A program made the position numbers and the translations under genes. The notes beneath the pieces are model-generated. The model saw nothing but the letters and a program-made list of their open reading frames with translations, made no database searches and was not told the origin of the DNA. Below, piece after piece: positions 24,291-32,855 of a DNA stretch of 64,000 nucleotides. How positions within the stretch are numbered: the stretch's first letter is position 1; each line of letters begins with the position of its first letter. The stretch is from CAUZFZ01 sp963579025 (GTDB taxonomy: Bacteria > Planctomycetota > Planctomycetia > Planctomycetales > Planctomycetaceae). The stretch lies in assembly GCA_963579025.1 (NCBI GenBank), contig CAUZFZ010000022.1, forward strand, positions 1-64,000, written 5' to 3'.

Positions 24291-26000
24291 ATGAATTCCC
24301 AAGTCATCCTTGTCGCGTGCCTGGTGCTGCTTAGCCAGTTTGCCTGTGAGCAGCTGTCAGCTCAGGAAAGCGAAAAGCAGATTCTGGCGAAATATCGAAC
24401 TGCCGCATTGAAAGGCGGCGACGCCGAGCGCGGCAAAGTTGTTTTTGCTTCGAAGACTGCCGCCTGCGGGAAGTGCCATGTTGTCACGGGGAGCGAACGT
24501 AAAGCGGGACCGAGTCTGCAGACCAGCGGCGACAAGTTCACTCGTGAGCAGCTCATCACGGCAGTGCTTGAACCGAGCGCGAGAATCCATCCGGATCACG
24601 CAACGACGACTGTCACGACCACGGCCGGTAAGACTCACAACGGGGTCCTGCAGACTCGTACCGATGAAGAACTCCAGCTTCTGGACGCGGAAGGCAAGCT
24701 CGTTCGTATTCCAGTCGGGATGCTTGAGCTGGAAGTCAGAAGCAAAACGTCACTGATGCCGACCGGCTTGTACAAGACCGTCAAGCAAGGTGAATTCGCC
24801 GACATGATTGCTTACCTGGAGACTCTGCAGCAGAGCATCGGCAAATCCCGATGGGCCGGAATGCCCGACGAGATGCCCATGGTCAGCCAGCCAGTTCGGC
24901 TGGAACGACTGCATTCAGAGGAGATGCGATTCGATCATCCCGTATGCGTTATCTCCAGTCCGCGAGCGCCGCGCGAGTACTTTGTGGTCGAACAGAAAAC
25001 GCGTCGTATCTGGCGTCTTCAGAAAGGCAACGGGGACTTTACGACGGATCGCAAAGAGCTGTTCGTCGACTTGAGCAACGAAGCCTCGACGGGCGAGTTC
25101 GAAGGAGTCGTGTGTCTGGCGTTTCATCCACAGTTTCTGAAGAACCGCAAGTACTACGTCAATTATCACGTTCGAAATCAGGGCAGTCACTTTTCACCCA
25201 TCATCGCCGAGCGTCACGCCACTGAAGATTCTCGAAAGGACGCAGGTGGACCATCGCGGCGGCTGTTGCAGATTCACCAGAAGACTGATCTCCACTGGGG
25301 TGGCATGCTGGCGTTCGGTCCGGACGGTTACCTTTACATCGGCGCGGGCGACGCAGGTCCGCAGGAAGACCCGGAAGGCCACAGCCAGGACCTCAGTCTG
25401 CTGACCGGTTCGATTCTGCGAATTGATGTGGACCGCCAATCGGGAGAACTGGCGTACGCGATTCCGGAATCGAATCCGTTTCGTACGACAGGTGATCAAG
25501 TGCGTCCGGAAATCTGGTCATACGGATTTCGTATGCCATGGCGATTCAGCTTCGACAGCGAAACCGACGACTTGTGGGTCGGCGATATTGGCCAGAACCT
25601 CTTCGAAAACGTACGCATATCGAGACTCGGCGATAACCACGGCTGGAATGTATTCGAAGGCTTCGAGAACTTTTCCGAGCGATTCCGGCGCAAGGGCGAA
25701 ACCTATGTCCCGCCGGTCCTCTCGTACCGCCGCAAAGATGGCGTGTCGGTGACGGCGGGCTATGTCTACCGGGCGAAGAAAGACTCGAGTTACTACGGCG
25801 CGTTCATCTTCGGCGACTTCGAGTCGAAGCGAATCTGGGCGATGACGCAGCGCGACCGCAAGCTGGTCAAAGTCCGGCAGATCGGATCCTGTCCCGAGCG
25901 GATCTCGTCATTCGGCATGGACGAGAATGGTGAGCTGTTGGTGGTCGGCTACAAGGGAACCATCTACCAGCTTGTGCTGGATGATTCCAAGTTTGAGTAG
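24291..26000 (+). CDS. cytochrome c-PQQ-dependent sugar dehydrogenase-like protein
   Basis: The product has 569 residues. A signal peptide ends near QLSAQES. A planctomycete-type heme c domain at about 30-185 binds heme through C59-G-K-C62-H63. From about 190 a six-bladed propeller of the soluble glucose/sorbosone dehydrogenase family follows (GMLAFGPDGYLYIGAGDAG, RPEIWSYGFRMPWRFSFD, VGDIGQN). These use PQQ to oxidise aldose sugars and pass electrons to cytochrome, here fused in the same chain. It should be periplasmic. The gene has GAGG before the ATG and converges on the Hsp70-fusion gene with only 14 bases between stop codons. The exact sugar is unknown. Confidence 0.9.
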   Translation: MNSQVILVACLVLLSQFACEQLSAQESEKQILAKYRTAALKGGDAERGKVVFASKTAACGKCHVVTGSERKAGPSLQTSGDKFTREQLITAVLEPSARIHPDHATTTVTTTAGKTHNGVLQTRTDEELQLLDAEGKLVRIPVGMLELEVRSKTSLMPTGLYKTVKQGEFADMIAYLETLQQSIGKSRWAGMPDEMPMVSQPVRLERLHSEEMRFDHPVCVISSPRAPREYFVVEQKTRRIWRLQKGNGDFTTDRKELFVDLSNEASTGEFEGVVCLAFHPQFLKNRKYYVNYHVRNQGSHFSPIIAERHATEDSRKDAGGPSRRLLQIHQKTDLHWGGMLAFGPDGYLYIGAGDAGPQEDPEGHSQDLSLLTGSILRIDVDRQSGELAYAIPESNPFRTTGDQVRPEIWSYGFRMPWRFSFDSETDDLWVGDIGQNLFENVRISRLGDNHGWNVFEGFENFSERFRRKGETYVPPVLSYRRKDGVSVTAGYVYRAKKDSSYYGAFIFGDFESKRIWAMTQRDRKLVKVRQIGSCPERISSFGMDENGELLVVGYKGTIYQLVLDDSKFE

Positions 26001-26014
26001 TCCCTCTTCGGTCC

Positions 26015-29000
26015 CTAATTTGTCCGTGGCTTGGCGGATGCTGCCGCAGCAATGCGGTCGGATGCTGAAGGAATGGCGTACACGATCCGGACATCATCCA
26101 GCAGCGGGACGTGGCGGTAATAAACCTCAAGCGTCAACGCCGCCAGGCACGTCATATACAGACGTCCGCCCGCCTCGCCGTACTGATCGGCAACATCCCA
26201 GCTTCCCGCCAGGTGACCAGTCGTCCGCTGCGTCGAGACAAGCTGTTCGCGCATGATTCGATTCCACTTTTCCCATGAGGGGCCGCCCCAGTTACGCATC
26301 ACCTGACTGGCGTAGTAGTTGTAACACATGTCATTCCGCTCGGGTCCGCGACGACGCAGAAAGTCGATTCCGCGTCCGAGCGGCTCGTGCGAATTGCTCC
26401 AGCCGTTGTGCATTCGGCAGAACAGACCAATCGCGGTGGTCGATGCCTTTGAGCCCCGTTCCTCGTAACCGTACAACGCCCCATCCTGCGTTTGTACGGA
26501 ATCGAGAAACACATTCATTCCTTCAAATGTTCTGTCCGGCACGTCGATCTCTGCGTCTCGAGCAGCGACCAAAGCCGTCTGAACCCAGCCGAGCACTGAC
26601 GTATCACCACCGTTGCTGCCCGGCTCATACTTCCAGCCGCCCTGTGAATTCTGGGCGTTCACAATAAACCGGATCCCACCCTGAGCCAGAGAACCTAATT
26701 GGCGGGTTTCTACTTCCAGTTGTCGACGCGTTTTCATGCCGACTTTCCGTGCGTGTGGACCGGCAATCTTCAAAGCGGCTGCATTTTGATGCACTGCCTG
26801 GGCCAGACAGATCGCTGAAATCGCCTGGATATACATACCCTTCTGCCCTTCGAAGACGCCCCGCAGATCAGCGCCCGCCGGAACGGGCCGCGCACTCAGC
26901 CCGATGAAATTCAGGCCCGCCTCCACATTTCGACGGTAGGGACCGTCGTAACACGAGTTGCCCGCTCCTTGCAGAGCCATCACGGCCAGTCCCGTTGCAG
27001 CGACGCGTGCACGTGGCATGTTGCCCGGCTGAGTGCACTGGCCTTTACAAGCAGGCCCGCGATGATCGAAACACCAGCTTCCGTCCGCCAGTTGATGCAG
27101 CGCAAGCCATTTCAACGCACTGTTGACCGCCGCTTCGCTTTCAGTGGTACCTCCGTACCGGGCAAGCATGGTGGCACGCTCCGAAACCGGAACTGTCTCA
27201 TCAATGACAGTCACCTCGGTGTCCGGCGGTATCTCAACCGGCACGGTCGACACGAGTTCCGTCTCATCCGAGGCCTGGGTCGTTGGTTCACTATCCGACT
27301 CACTGGACGGAGCCGCCTTGTCGAACGCTGGTTGGGGAATCAATTTGGCAACCGATTCGAGTGGCGGAGTTTCTTCTGCCGGTTCCTCCGGGATTACCAT
27401 CGCTACTTCGTCAACAGACTCGGTCGTAGCCTCGGCCGACATCGAGCTCTGAATGATAAACGACTGCGGGACGTCAACCGGCATGACGATCAGTCCAAGG
27501 ATGATCAGCACAACCGCGTGGAGCAGACCGTTGATTACGAGGGCTTTTGCCGTTCGCACCCGGGCTTTCCGGGTAGTCGGTTTGTGATCAGTCCCCTCTG
27601 GCCGTGTGAGTTGCATGACGGCGCGATCAAGCGAAGTTCCCTCTTCGACCTCATTCCGGATCGCGCGTCCGCTCGCAGGATTACGGTGACGGGAATCGTC
27701 CGGGTCAGTCACGATACCAGGAGTTGGTACAACGCCCGAGGAGTAGAAAGCTCCTTCATCGATCGTCAAATCGTCCATGTCGAGTGCGCGTTCATCGACG
27801 GTCAGACCTTCGTCAGAGAAATTTCCATCCGGCGAATTTGCGACTCGACTATTGAACGGCAAAGGGACCTGAACCGGTCGTCGCGCGTCCGTTGAGCCTC
27901 GATGCGCTGAGACAGGTGGCTCCGACAAGCCTGATTCGGGAGTTGCCGCTGTGTCTCGACGATCCGTCCGTGATTCGCGGCTTGTCGGCCCTGCGCGCGC
28001 TGCCCGCTGCCTGGCACTGTCTGCGGCCTGGCCGGTAGTCGCTTCCGAGAACGTGATGTCGGACGAATCACTCAAGTCGCTGAAATCACTGAATCGAAAT
28101 GACTTCCCCTCGTACGCCGATCCATCCAGGTCTTCCGACGTAAGGCCAGCTCGCTCCATCACTTCACACAGCGACGCGAGCCCCGATTCGCCTTCACGCG
28201 CCGTTTCCCACTCTCGCACCGCGTGATTGTCGTCAGGATCCACGGCCGGGTTCGCGGCCTCGACGAGTGCTGCCAGTTGATCCGCCGAGTGGTCCTCATG
28301 TTGTTCTCCGCGCAAAGCTGTCTGTGAGTAGCTCGTGCGCGCAGTGGCATCCGAAAGATCGTGCTGCATGCGTTTCTGCCAGAACGAAAACGTTTCGTTC
28401 GTGAAACAGTTGGCTCGCTCGATATGCAGTTCAGCTTTGCGGCCGACCGTCGGCAGGAACGCATTAACCTGGATTCGCCCGTTGGCCTGATATTGAAAAG
28501 TGACTTCCACGGGTGACCCCGCAGGCAGATTCGGAGGCAGACCACGGACAACGCACGTCCCAATCCGCGAAGCTTTCTGCCCTTCGGCATTTCCACCTTC
28601 AACGACCTTTACAACAACACTTGACTGGCCTGGTTGAAATGTCCGAAACGTCGACGTCTTCTTTGCCGGTAAGGACGTGTTCTTCGGAATCATTACGCAA
28701 CGTTTGTTCCCGCCCGTTGCGCGGTTGATACCAAGAACCCCCAAGTGGTGCGAGTTGACATTGTGGACTTGAATGTCACTTATGTGTTCGGCAGCGTTGC
28801 CAGATCGCAGCGTCGCATAAATCGCGGCCCCATGCGCGACAGCTTCATCAGGCGACAGCGATCGATCAACGTGACGCCCGAAGATTTCTTCCAGTGAATG
28901 CTGAACAATTGGCATGCGGCTGGCACCGCCGGCCAGCAGCAGGCGCGTCACGTCGTCCCAGGAGCGATTCGCTTCCTTCAGCAACCGGCTGGCCGTCTGG

Positions 29001-29884
29001 ATTGTCCGCTCCAGCAGGTCACTGGTGAGTTGCTCGAACAGCTCACGCGTAAACATCAGCTTCAGTTGATGGCCTTCGAACGAGAATGCAAACGTGGCCT
29101 TCTCTCGCGCCGATAAGGAGCGCTTAACATCCTCGGCCTGCTGCATCAGTGCATGTTGTGCTCGGAGGTCGTCCTGCGGGTTGATGCCAGATTCACGAAA
29201 GAATCGCTCGCTGATGTGGTCGGCGATTCTCGCCGTCCAGTCGATGCCACCCAGTCCCATGTTTCCGGCTGTTCCCAATGAGCGAAACTCACGACCGTTA
29301 ATCTCCATGAGAGTGACGTCGAAGGTCCCGCCACCCAGGTCGTAGACCATGACCAGTTCGCGGTGGTTTCGATCCGCAGCCAGACTGATAAAACCTTTGT
29401 GGAATCCGTACGAAATCGCCGCTGCTGTGGGCTCGTTGAGGATATCCAGCAATTCGATACCGGCCATGCGCGAGGCATCCTGTGTTGCCTTGCGCCTCGG
29501 TTCGTCGAAGTATGCAGGCACGGTGATAACGGCCTGGTCAATCGAGCCCAACTGAAGTTCGGCGTCTGCCTTCAACTTCCGCAGAATCAGCGCCTGGATC
29601 ACTTCGGGCGGGAAGGACTCGTCACGAATTGTGCGTCTGTAGCAGGCCTGCCCCATGTCTCGCTTGACGGACCGCGCGACGAGGTCGGGTTCAAACTCTG
29701 CCAGCTTATTTGCTTCTTTACCAACAACAACGCTGTCCGTATCGAAGTAGACGACACTGGGTGTCGTCAGCTCACCATCTGCATTGACGACGGTCGTGGG
29801 TCGTCCTGTTCGATCAACCCACGCGACGAGAGAACACGTCGTCCCGAGATCGATTCCCGCGACAGTTCTCGATGGCCTGTTCAT
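26015..29884 (-). CDS. Hsp70 (DnaK-like)-transmembrane-toroid fusion protein
   Basis: This 1289-residue chain has an unusual domain order. Residues 8-370 are an Hsp70 ATPase: AGIDLGTTCS at 9-18, DLGGGTFDV at 182-190, LLLAGGASRMP at 315-325. Residues 375-495 resemble the Hsp70 beta substrate-binding domain. Residues 505-775 are low complexity and acidic (SDFSDLSDSSD). One membrane helix follows at about 780-802, then a Pro/Glu/Thr-rich linker to about 900. Residues 905-1265 are an alpha/alpha toroid of the prenyltransferase/squalene-cyclase type (SALKWLALHQLADGSW, RFIVNAQNSQGGWKY). With basic residues before the helix, the Hsp70 should be cytoplasmic and the toroid periplasmic. The toroid carries Cys/His residues (CKGQC), but activity is not established. 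DnaJ and GrpE are not nearby. Confidence 0.9.
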   Translation of the reverse strand: MNRPSRTVAGIDLGTTCSLVAWVDRTGRPTTVVNADGELTTPSVVYFDTDSVVVGKEANKLAEFEPDLVARSVKRDMGQACYRRTIRDESFPPEVIQALILRKLKADAELQLGSIDQAVITVPAYFDEPRRKATQDASRMAGIELLDILNEPTAAAISYGFHKGFISLAADRNHRELVMVYDLGGGTFDVTLMEINGREFRSLGTAGNMGLGGIDWTARIADHISERFFRESGINPQDDLRAQHALMQQAEDVKRSLSAREKATFAFSFEGHQLKLMFTRELFEQLTSDLLERTIQTASRLLKEANRSWDDVTRLLLAGGASRMPIVQHSLEEIFGRHVDRSLSPDEAVAHGAAIYATLRSGNAAEHISDIQVHNVNSHHLGVLGINRATGGNKRCVMIPKNTSLPAKKTSTFRTFQPGQSSVVVKVVEGGNAEGQKASRIGTCVVRGLPPNLPAGSPVEVTFQYQANGRIQVNAFLPTVGRKAELHIERANCFTNETFSFWQKRMQHDLSDATARTSYSQTALRGEQHEDHSADQLAALVEAANPAVDPDDNHAVREWETAREGESGLASLCEVMERAGLTSEDLDGSAYEGKSFRFSDFSDLSDSSDITFSEATTGQAADSARQRAARAGPTSRESRTDRRDTAATPESGLSEPPVSAHRGSTDARRPVQVPLPFNSRVANSPDGNFSDEGLTVDERALDMDDLTIDEGAFYSSGVVPTPGIVTDPDDSRHRNPASGRAIRNEVEEGTSLDRAVMQLTRPEGTDHKPTTRKARVRTAKALVINGLLHAVVLIILGLIVMPVDVPQSFIIQSSMSAEATTESVDEVAMVIPEEPAEETPPLESVAKLIPQPAFDKAAPSSESDSEPTTQASDETELVSTVPVEIPPDTEVTVIDETVPVSERATMLARYGGTTESEAAVNSALKWLALHQLADGSWCFDHRGPACKGQCTQPGNMPRARVAATGLAVMALQGAGNSCYDGPYRRNVEAGLNFIGLSARPVPAGADLRGVFEGQKGMYIQAISAICLAQAVHQNAAALKIAGPHARKVGMKTRRQLEVETRQLGSLAQGGIRFIVNAQNSQGGWKYEPGSNGGDTSVLGWVQTALVAARDAEIDVPDRTFEGMNVFLDSVQTQDGALYGYEERGSKASTTAIGLFCRMHNGWSNSHEPLGRGIDFLRRRGPERNDMCYNYYASQVMRNWGGPSWEKWNRIMREQLVSTQRTTGHLAGSWDVADQYGEAGGRLYMTCLAALTLEVYYRHVPLLDDVRIVYAIPSASDRIAAAASAKPRTN

Positions 29885-30132
29885 GGCTCAATCCGAACAC
29901 AATGGCATTGGAACGCATTTTTCGTTTGCGCAACGGTGCTGGATGCGAATCCCGTACTCACGTCAGGCAACTGTACCCCGCACGATTGCTGCCGAACGGA
30001 CATAGACGCGTAAGGTGGTCGCGATCTGGAGTTTTACCTGGAACCAAAGCGATCAAACGTCGGGGCTGGTCAGCTCAACGCAGACGGAGCAGTCACGGTT
30101 AACCGGCAGAGTTTCACAATCGGAGCCAGAAA

Positions 30133-31635
30133 TCAGCGAGCAGGAGAAGCAGTGGAGCGGTACATGTTGCGCGCGTTCGGATCACACAGTCTGGCGAGAT
30201 TGAAGGGCTCAATGGCACAACGCACCTGCTTCTCAAAGTTAGCCACCAAAGCCGGGCTGCCGGTCAGCGCCTGATCCAGTTCGCTCCGAAGCCGGAATGC
30301 GGCAGCAGTCAATCGGTCGTCATCAGCACACAGAAACGACCACGGCGCCGCCGATGACCCGGATTCTGCGCGGCGGTGTTCACAGGTTGTCGCGGCGGCG
30401 AAGTAGAGCATTGACCACGCCGCAAATGCCCTGAAGTTCTGCCGCGACGCATAGCAGCCTTCTACCAGACAGTCGACCCAGTAAATCTCGTTGCGCAGTG
30501 ACTCGGCGTATTGCTGAAGCTGAGATTCCAGGTCTGGCCGGCTCCAATGGCGTTCGATGATGCTCGCTATGCGTTCGATTCCACTTAGCGTGTGGGCGAT
30601 CCCGGTACTGTGCAGCGGATCAACGAACCCGGCCGTATTGGGCAACAACCCCCAATCCCGCCCAGCCATCTGTCTGCTGCAGCGCTGCATTCGCCCGGTA
30701 CTCCGCAGACCACCATCGGGCTGTACAAGTTCGGCATGACGGAATTGTCGGGCGATGGACGGGTACTTTGCGAGTTCCTGTTTCCACTCGTACACAGCCG
30801 AGATCGATTCGTTCCACGGTCGGTGAGTCCCGTCAAACACGAAGCCGGCACTTGTGATCCCGTTATCGAATCGCAGTTGCCACATCCAGGCATCGTCCAG
30901 AATGTGATGAATCGCTGCGGCGTCACACGGAAACGGATGCTCCTGCCTGTCACATTCGGATTCCGCGAGAATGTCATCCCACTTATCCACTCCCGAGAAG
31001 TGCCCGAAGACCGCTCGCGAGTTTGTTTGCAGAGAATCATCTTCGATTCCAAGTACTCGCGTGATCAGTCCGCCCGATCCCGTCGCGTCCACGACAAATC
31101 TAGCGAGAATTACAACAGGTTCATCGAGCCGGTGACCGGACAATTTCCACCCATTACTGTGCGTGATTTCCGCGAGGTGGGTGTTATCAAGAACTTCGAT
31201 GCCGGCAGACCGGGCTTCGTCAGCCAGAAACGCGTCGACGTCCGACCGTAGCCAGTGCGTATCCGCGAAGTCGTTTTCGTTGCTCGCTGCGACGAGAAGT
31301 TCGTTGGAGTGATCGCGATCCGATTCGAACGGTCGACCGGACTCGTGTCGAAAGTAGCTGAAACCTCGCTTAAGACCGCAGCCAATGTCCGGATACGTCG
31401 ATCGCCATGAACCGTACTTCGCGAGTGGTTTCAGACGCGGCAGGTCGTACCGATCCGCCAGGTCCCCGAGGATGTAGTCGGCGATCGGTGTCGATGACTC
31501 ACCGATGGCGAATCGCGGATGAGTATCGCGATCGACCAACACAACGGATCGACCGATCCGCTGCAGGATCAGCGCCATCAGACTTCCACCGAAGCCCGAC
31601 CCCAGCACTGCAATGTCTACCGATGTTTCGATCAT
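30133..31635 (-). CDS. FAD-dependent oxidoreductase, flavin-dependent-halogenase-like
   Basis: The 500-residue protein starts with an FAD Rossmann motif, GSGFGG at 12-17, then VDRD and GESSTP at 45-50, as in tryptophan halogenases and geranylgeranyl-reductase-like monooxygenases. VVDATGSGG at 181-189 and TAGFVDPLHSTGI complete the FAD site. W250-M-W252 partly matches the W-x-W-x-I-P halogenase motif, but Ile-Pro is missing, so halogenation is uncertain; hydroxylation or reduction is equally possible. It lies 37 bases downstream of the radical SAM gene on the same strand, so the two should be co-transcribed. The first 30 bases after the start are well conserved FAD-binding sequence, so the start is secure. 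Confidence 0.8.
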   Translation of the reverse strand: MIETSVDIAVLGSGFGGSLMALILQRIGRSVVLVDRDTHPRFAIGESSTPIADYILGDLADRYDLPRLKPLAKYGSWRSTYPDIGCGLKRGFSYFRHESGRPFESDRDHSNELLVAASNENDFADTHWLRSDVDAFLADEARSAGIEVLDNTHLAEITHSNGWKLSGHRLDEPVVILARFVVDATGSGGLITRVLGIEDDSLQTNSRAVFGHFSGVDKWDDILAESECDRQEHPFPCDAAAIHHILDDAWMWQLRFDNGITSAGFVFDGTHRPWNESISAVYEWKQELAKYPSIARQFRHAELVQPDGGLRSTGRMQRCSRQMAGRDWGLLPNTAGFVDPLHSTGIAHTLSGIERIASIIERHWSRPDLESQLQQYAESLRNEIYWVDCLVEGCYASRQNFRAFAAWSMLYFAAATTCEHRRAESGSSAAPWSFLCADDDRLTAAAFRLRSELDQALTGSPALVANFEKQVRCAIEPFNLARLCDPNARNMYRSTASPAR

Positions 31636-31672
31636 GCCACGAATTCAATTCGCTTGTTTCTCACTTGGACTG

Positions 31673-32629
31673 TCAGGTGGACGCGTCGGTCGATGACTGG
31701 CAACTGCCACACACACAGGCAGGAAGAAACGCCTGAGTCAAATTCGTGCGTTGCATCCGGTCGATGCGTTGTGTCGCACATTGCGGGCAGCGGGCAAATC
31801 GTACCGCGTCCCACAGGTCCATAAACACGCGACCCTGCTTTAGGCCGATGCCGGCTTCCAGGACCGCTTCCATGGACTCGATACGCGGCTCGGCAAATTC
31901 ACCCGAGTCTGCCAGTTGCTCCATGATTCCGTTGCCCGAGCGAGACGGGATAACGGCACAACATCCGATGTCGAGGTCGAAGGACGTTTTGATTGATCGG
32001 AGTGCCCAGTCGATCCCTTCCTGTTCGTCGAGCCAGGGTGGACGGAGCAGAATGAATGATCGCACTGCGATATCGTGCCTGCGGAGGAACGTCACGGCTC
32101 TTGCGAAATCATCAAGTGACATTTGCTTGTTGAGTCGACGCAGAACGTCGGGATGCACGGTCTCGAGACCGATCGCGATTTCCAGTTGCGTTCCAATCAG
32201 ATCGCGAAACCGGACACACTGGTCGTCGCAGAACTTCGGATGGTTCTCGACGATCACGGTCTCGAAGGAACTCACGATCCGCGCGATGGCGGGCCAGTCT
32301 TCCCTCGGGATTGCCTGTGGGTCGAAGAAGTTGCCGCTGTTGTACAGCTTGATGTGCCGTGCGGTCGGAAGCCGTTCGAGGGCATACTCGATTTGTGCCG
32401 GGATGGATCCAATTGGCACGCGTTCGTCGGTCGTGTTTTTCCACAGGTCGCAGAACACGCAGCGAAACGGACACTCGCGATTCGTCAGGAAGATCGTGGC
32501 GACGTCTTCAACCTGGCCGTGCGCTGTGCATTCGGGTTCGACCAGAAACGCGTAGGGACGTGTCGGATCGACGGCGTTCTTCTCGCGTCGAGCCTTCAGG
32601 ATTTCTGCCGTCCCGATCCGGTGATTCAC
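31673..32629 (-). CDS. radical SAM protein with C-terminal zinc-ribbon cysteines
   Basis: This is a 318-residue protein. The [4Fe-4S]/SAM motif is C53-x3-C57-x2-C60 in RECPFRCVFCDLW. GLETVHPDVLRRLNK and the RSFILLRPP strand match the Elp3/RaSEA-like radical SAM barrel. A C-terminal set of cysteines, C281, C284, C305, C307 and C310, looks like an additional metal site. The sequence resembles the TIGR01210/RaSEA-type family, but a function in bacteria is not established. It heads a two-gene unit with the halogenase-like flavoprotein, which suggests a joint biosynthetic or tailoring pathway. The start region, AFLVEPECTAHGQVEDVATIFLT, is typical of planctomycete homologues as I recall them. Confidence 0.85.
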   Translation of the reverse strand: MNHRIGTAEILKARREKNAVDPTRPYAFLVEPECTAHGQVEDVATIFLTNRECPFRCVFCDLWKNTTDERVPIGSIPAQIEYALERLPTARHIKLYNSGNFFDPQAIPREDWPAIARIVSSFETVIVENHPKFCDDQCVRFRDLIGTQLEIAIGLETVHPDVLRRLNKQMSLDDFARAVTFLRRHDIAVRSFILLRPPWLDEQEGIDWALRSIKTSFDLDIGCCAVIPSRSGNGIMEQLADSGEFAEPRIESMEAVLEAGIGLKQGRVFMDLWDAVRFARCPQCATQRIDRMQRTNLTQAFLPACVCGSCQSSTDAST

Positions 32630-32855
32630 TGGCTTTCCCTACCGGATGAAAGTGGGTCGGCGAATATCCGCTGAAGCTGCGTCATTCGCGTTCCTTCAAA
32701 AAACCGTGACTGAAGTCTGAGAACAAGTGCCCAGATTGTGAAGAAGCGAGAGAAACTCAACCAGGGACTGGACTTCCCGTCATTGAGCCGGTCATATGAT
32801 CGACCACCAAACGACCGTCAGTCCGCATTCCCTTGGGTTGGATACGCCTCGCACC

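Noticed and set aside
26969..27895. 308-codon plus-strand frame in the low-complexity part of the Hsp70 fusion
   Set aside because: It arises from biased codons on the opposite strand; it is Arg/Phe/His-rich and not protein-like.
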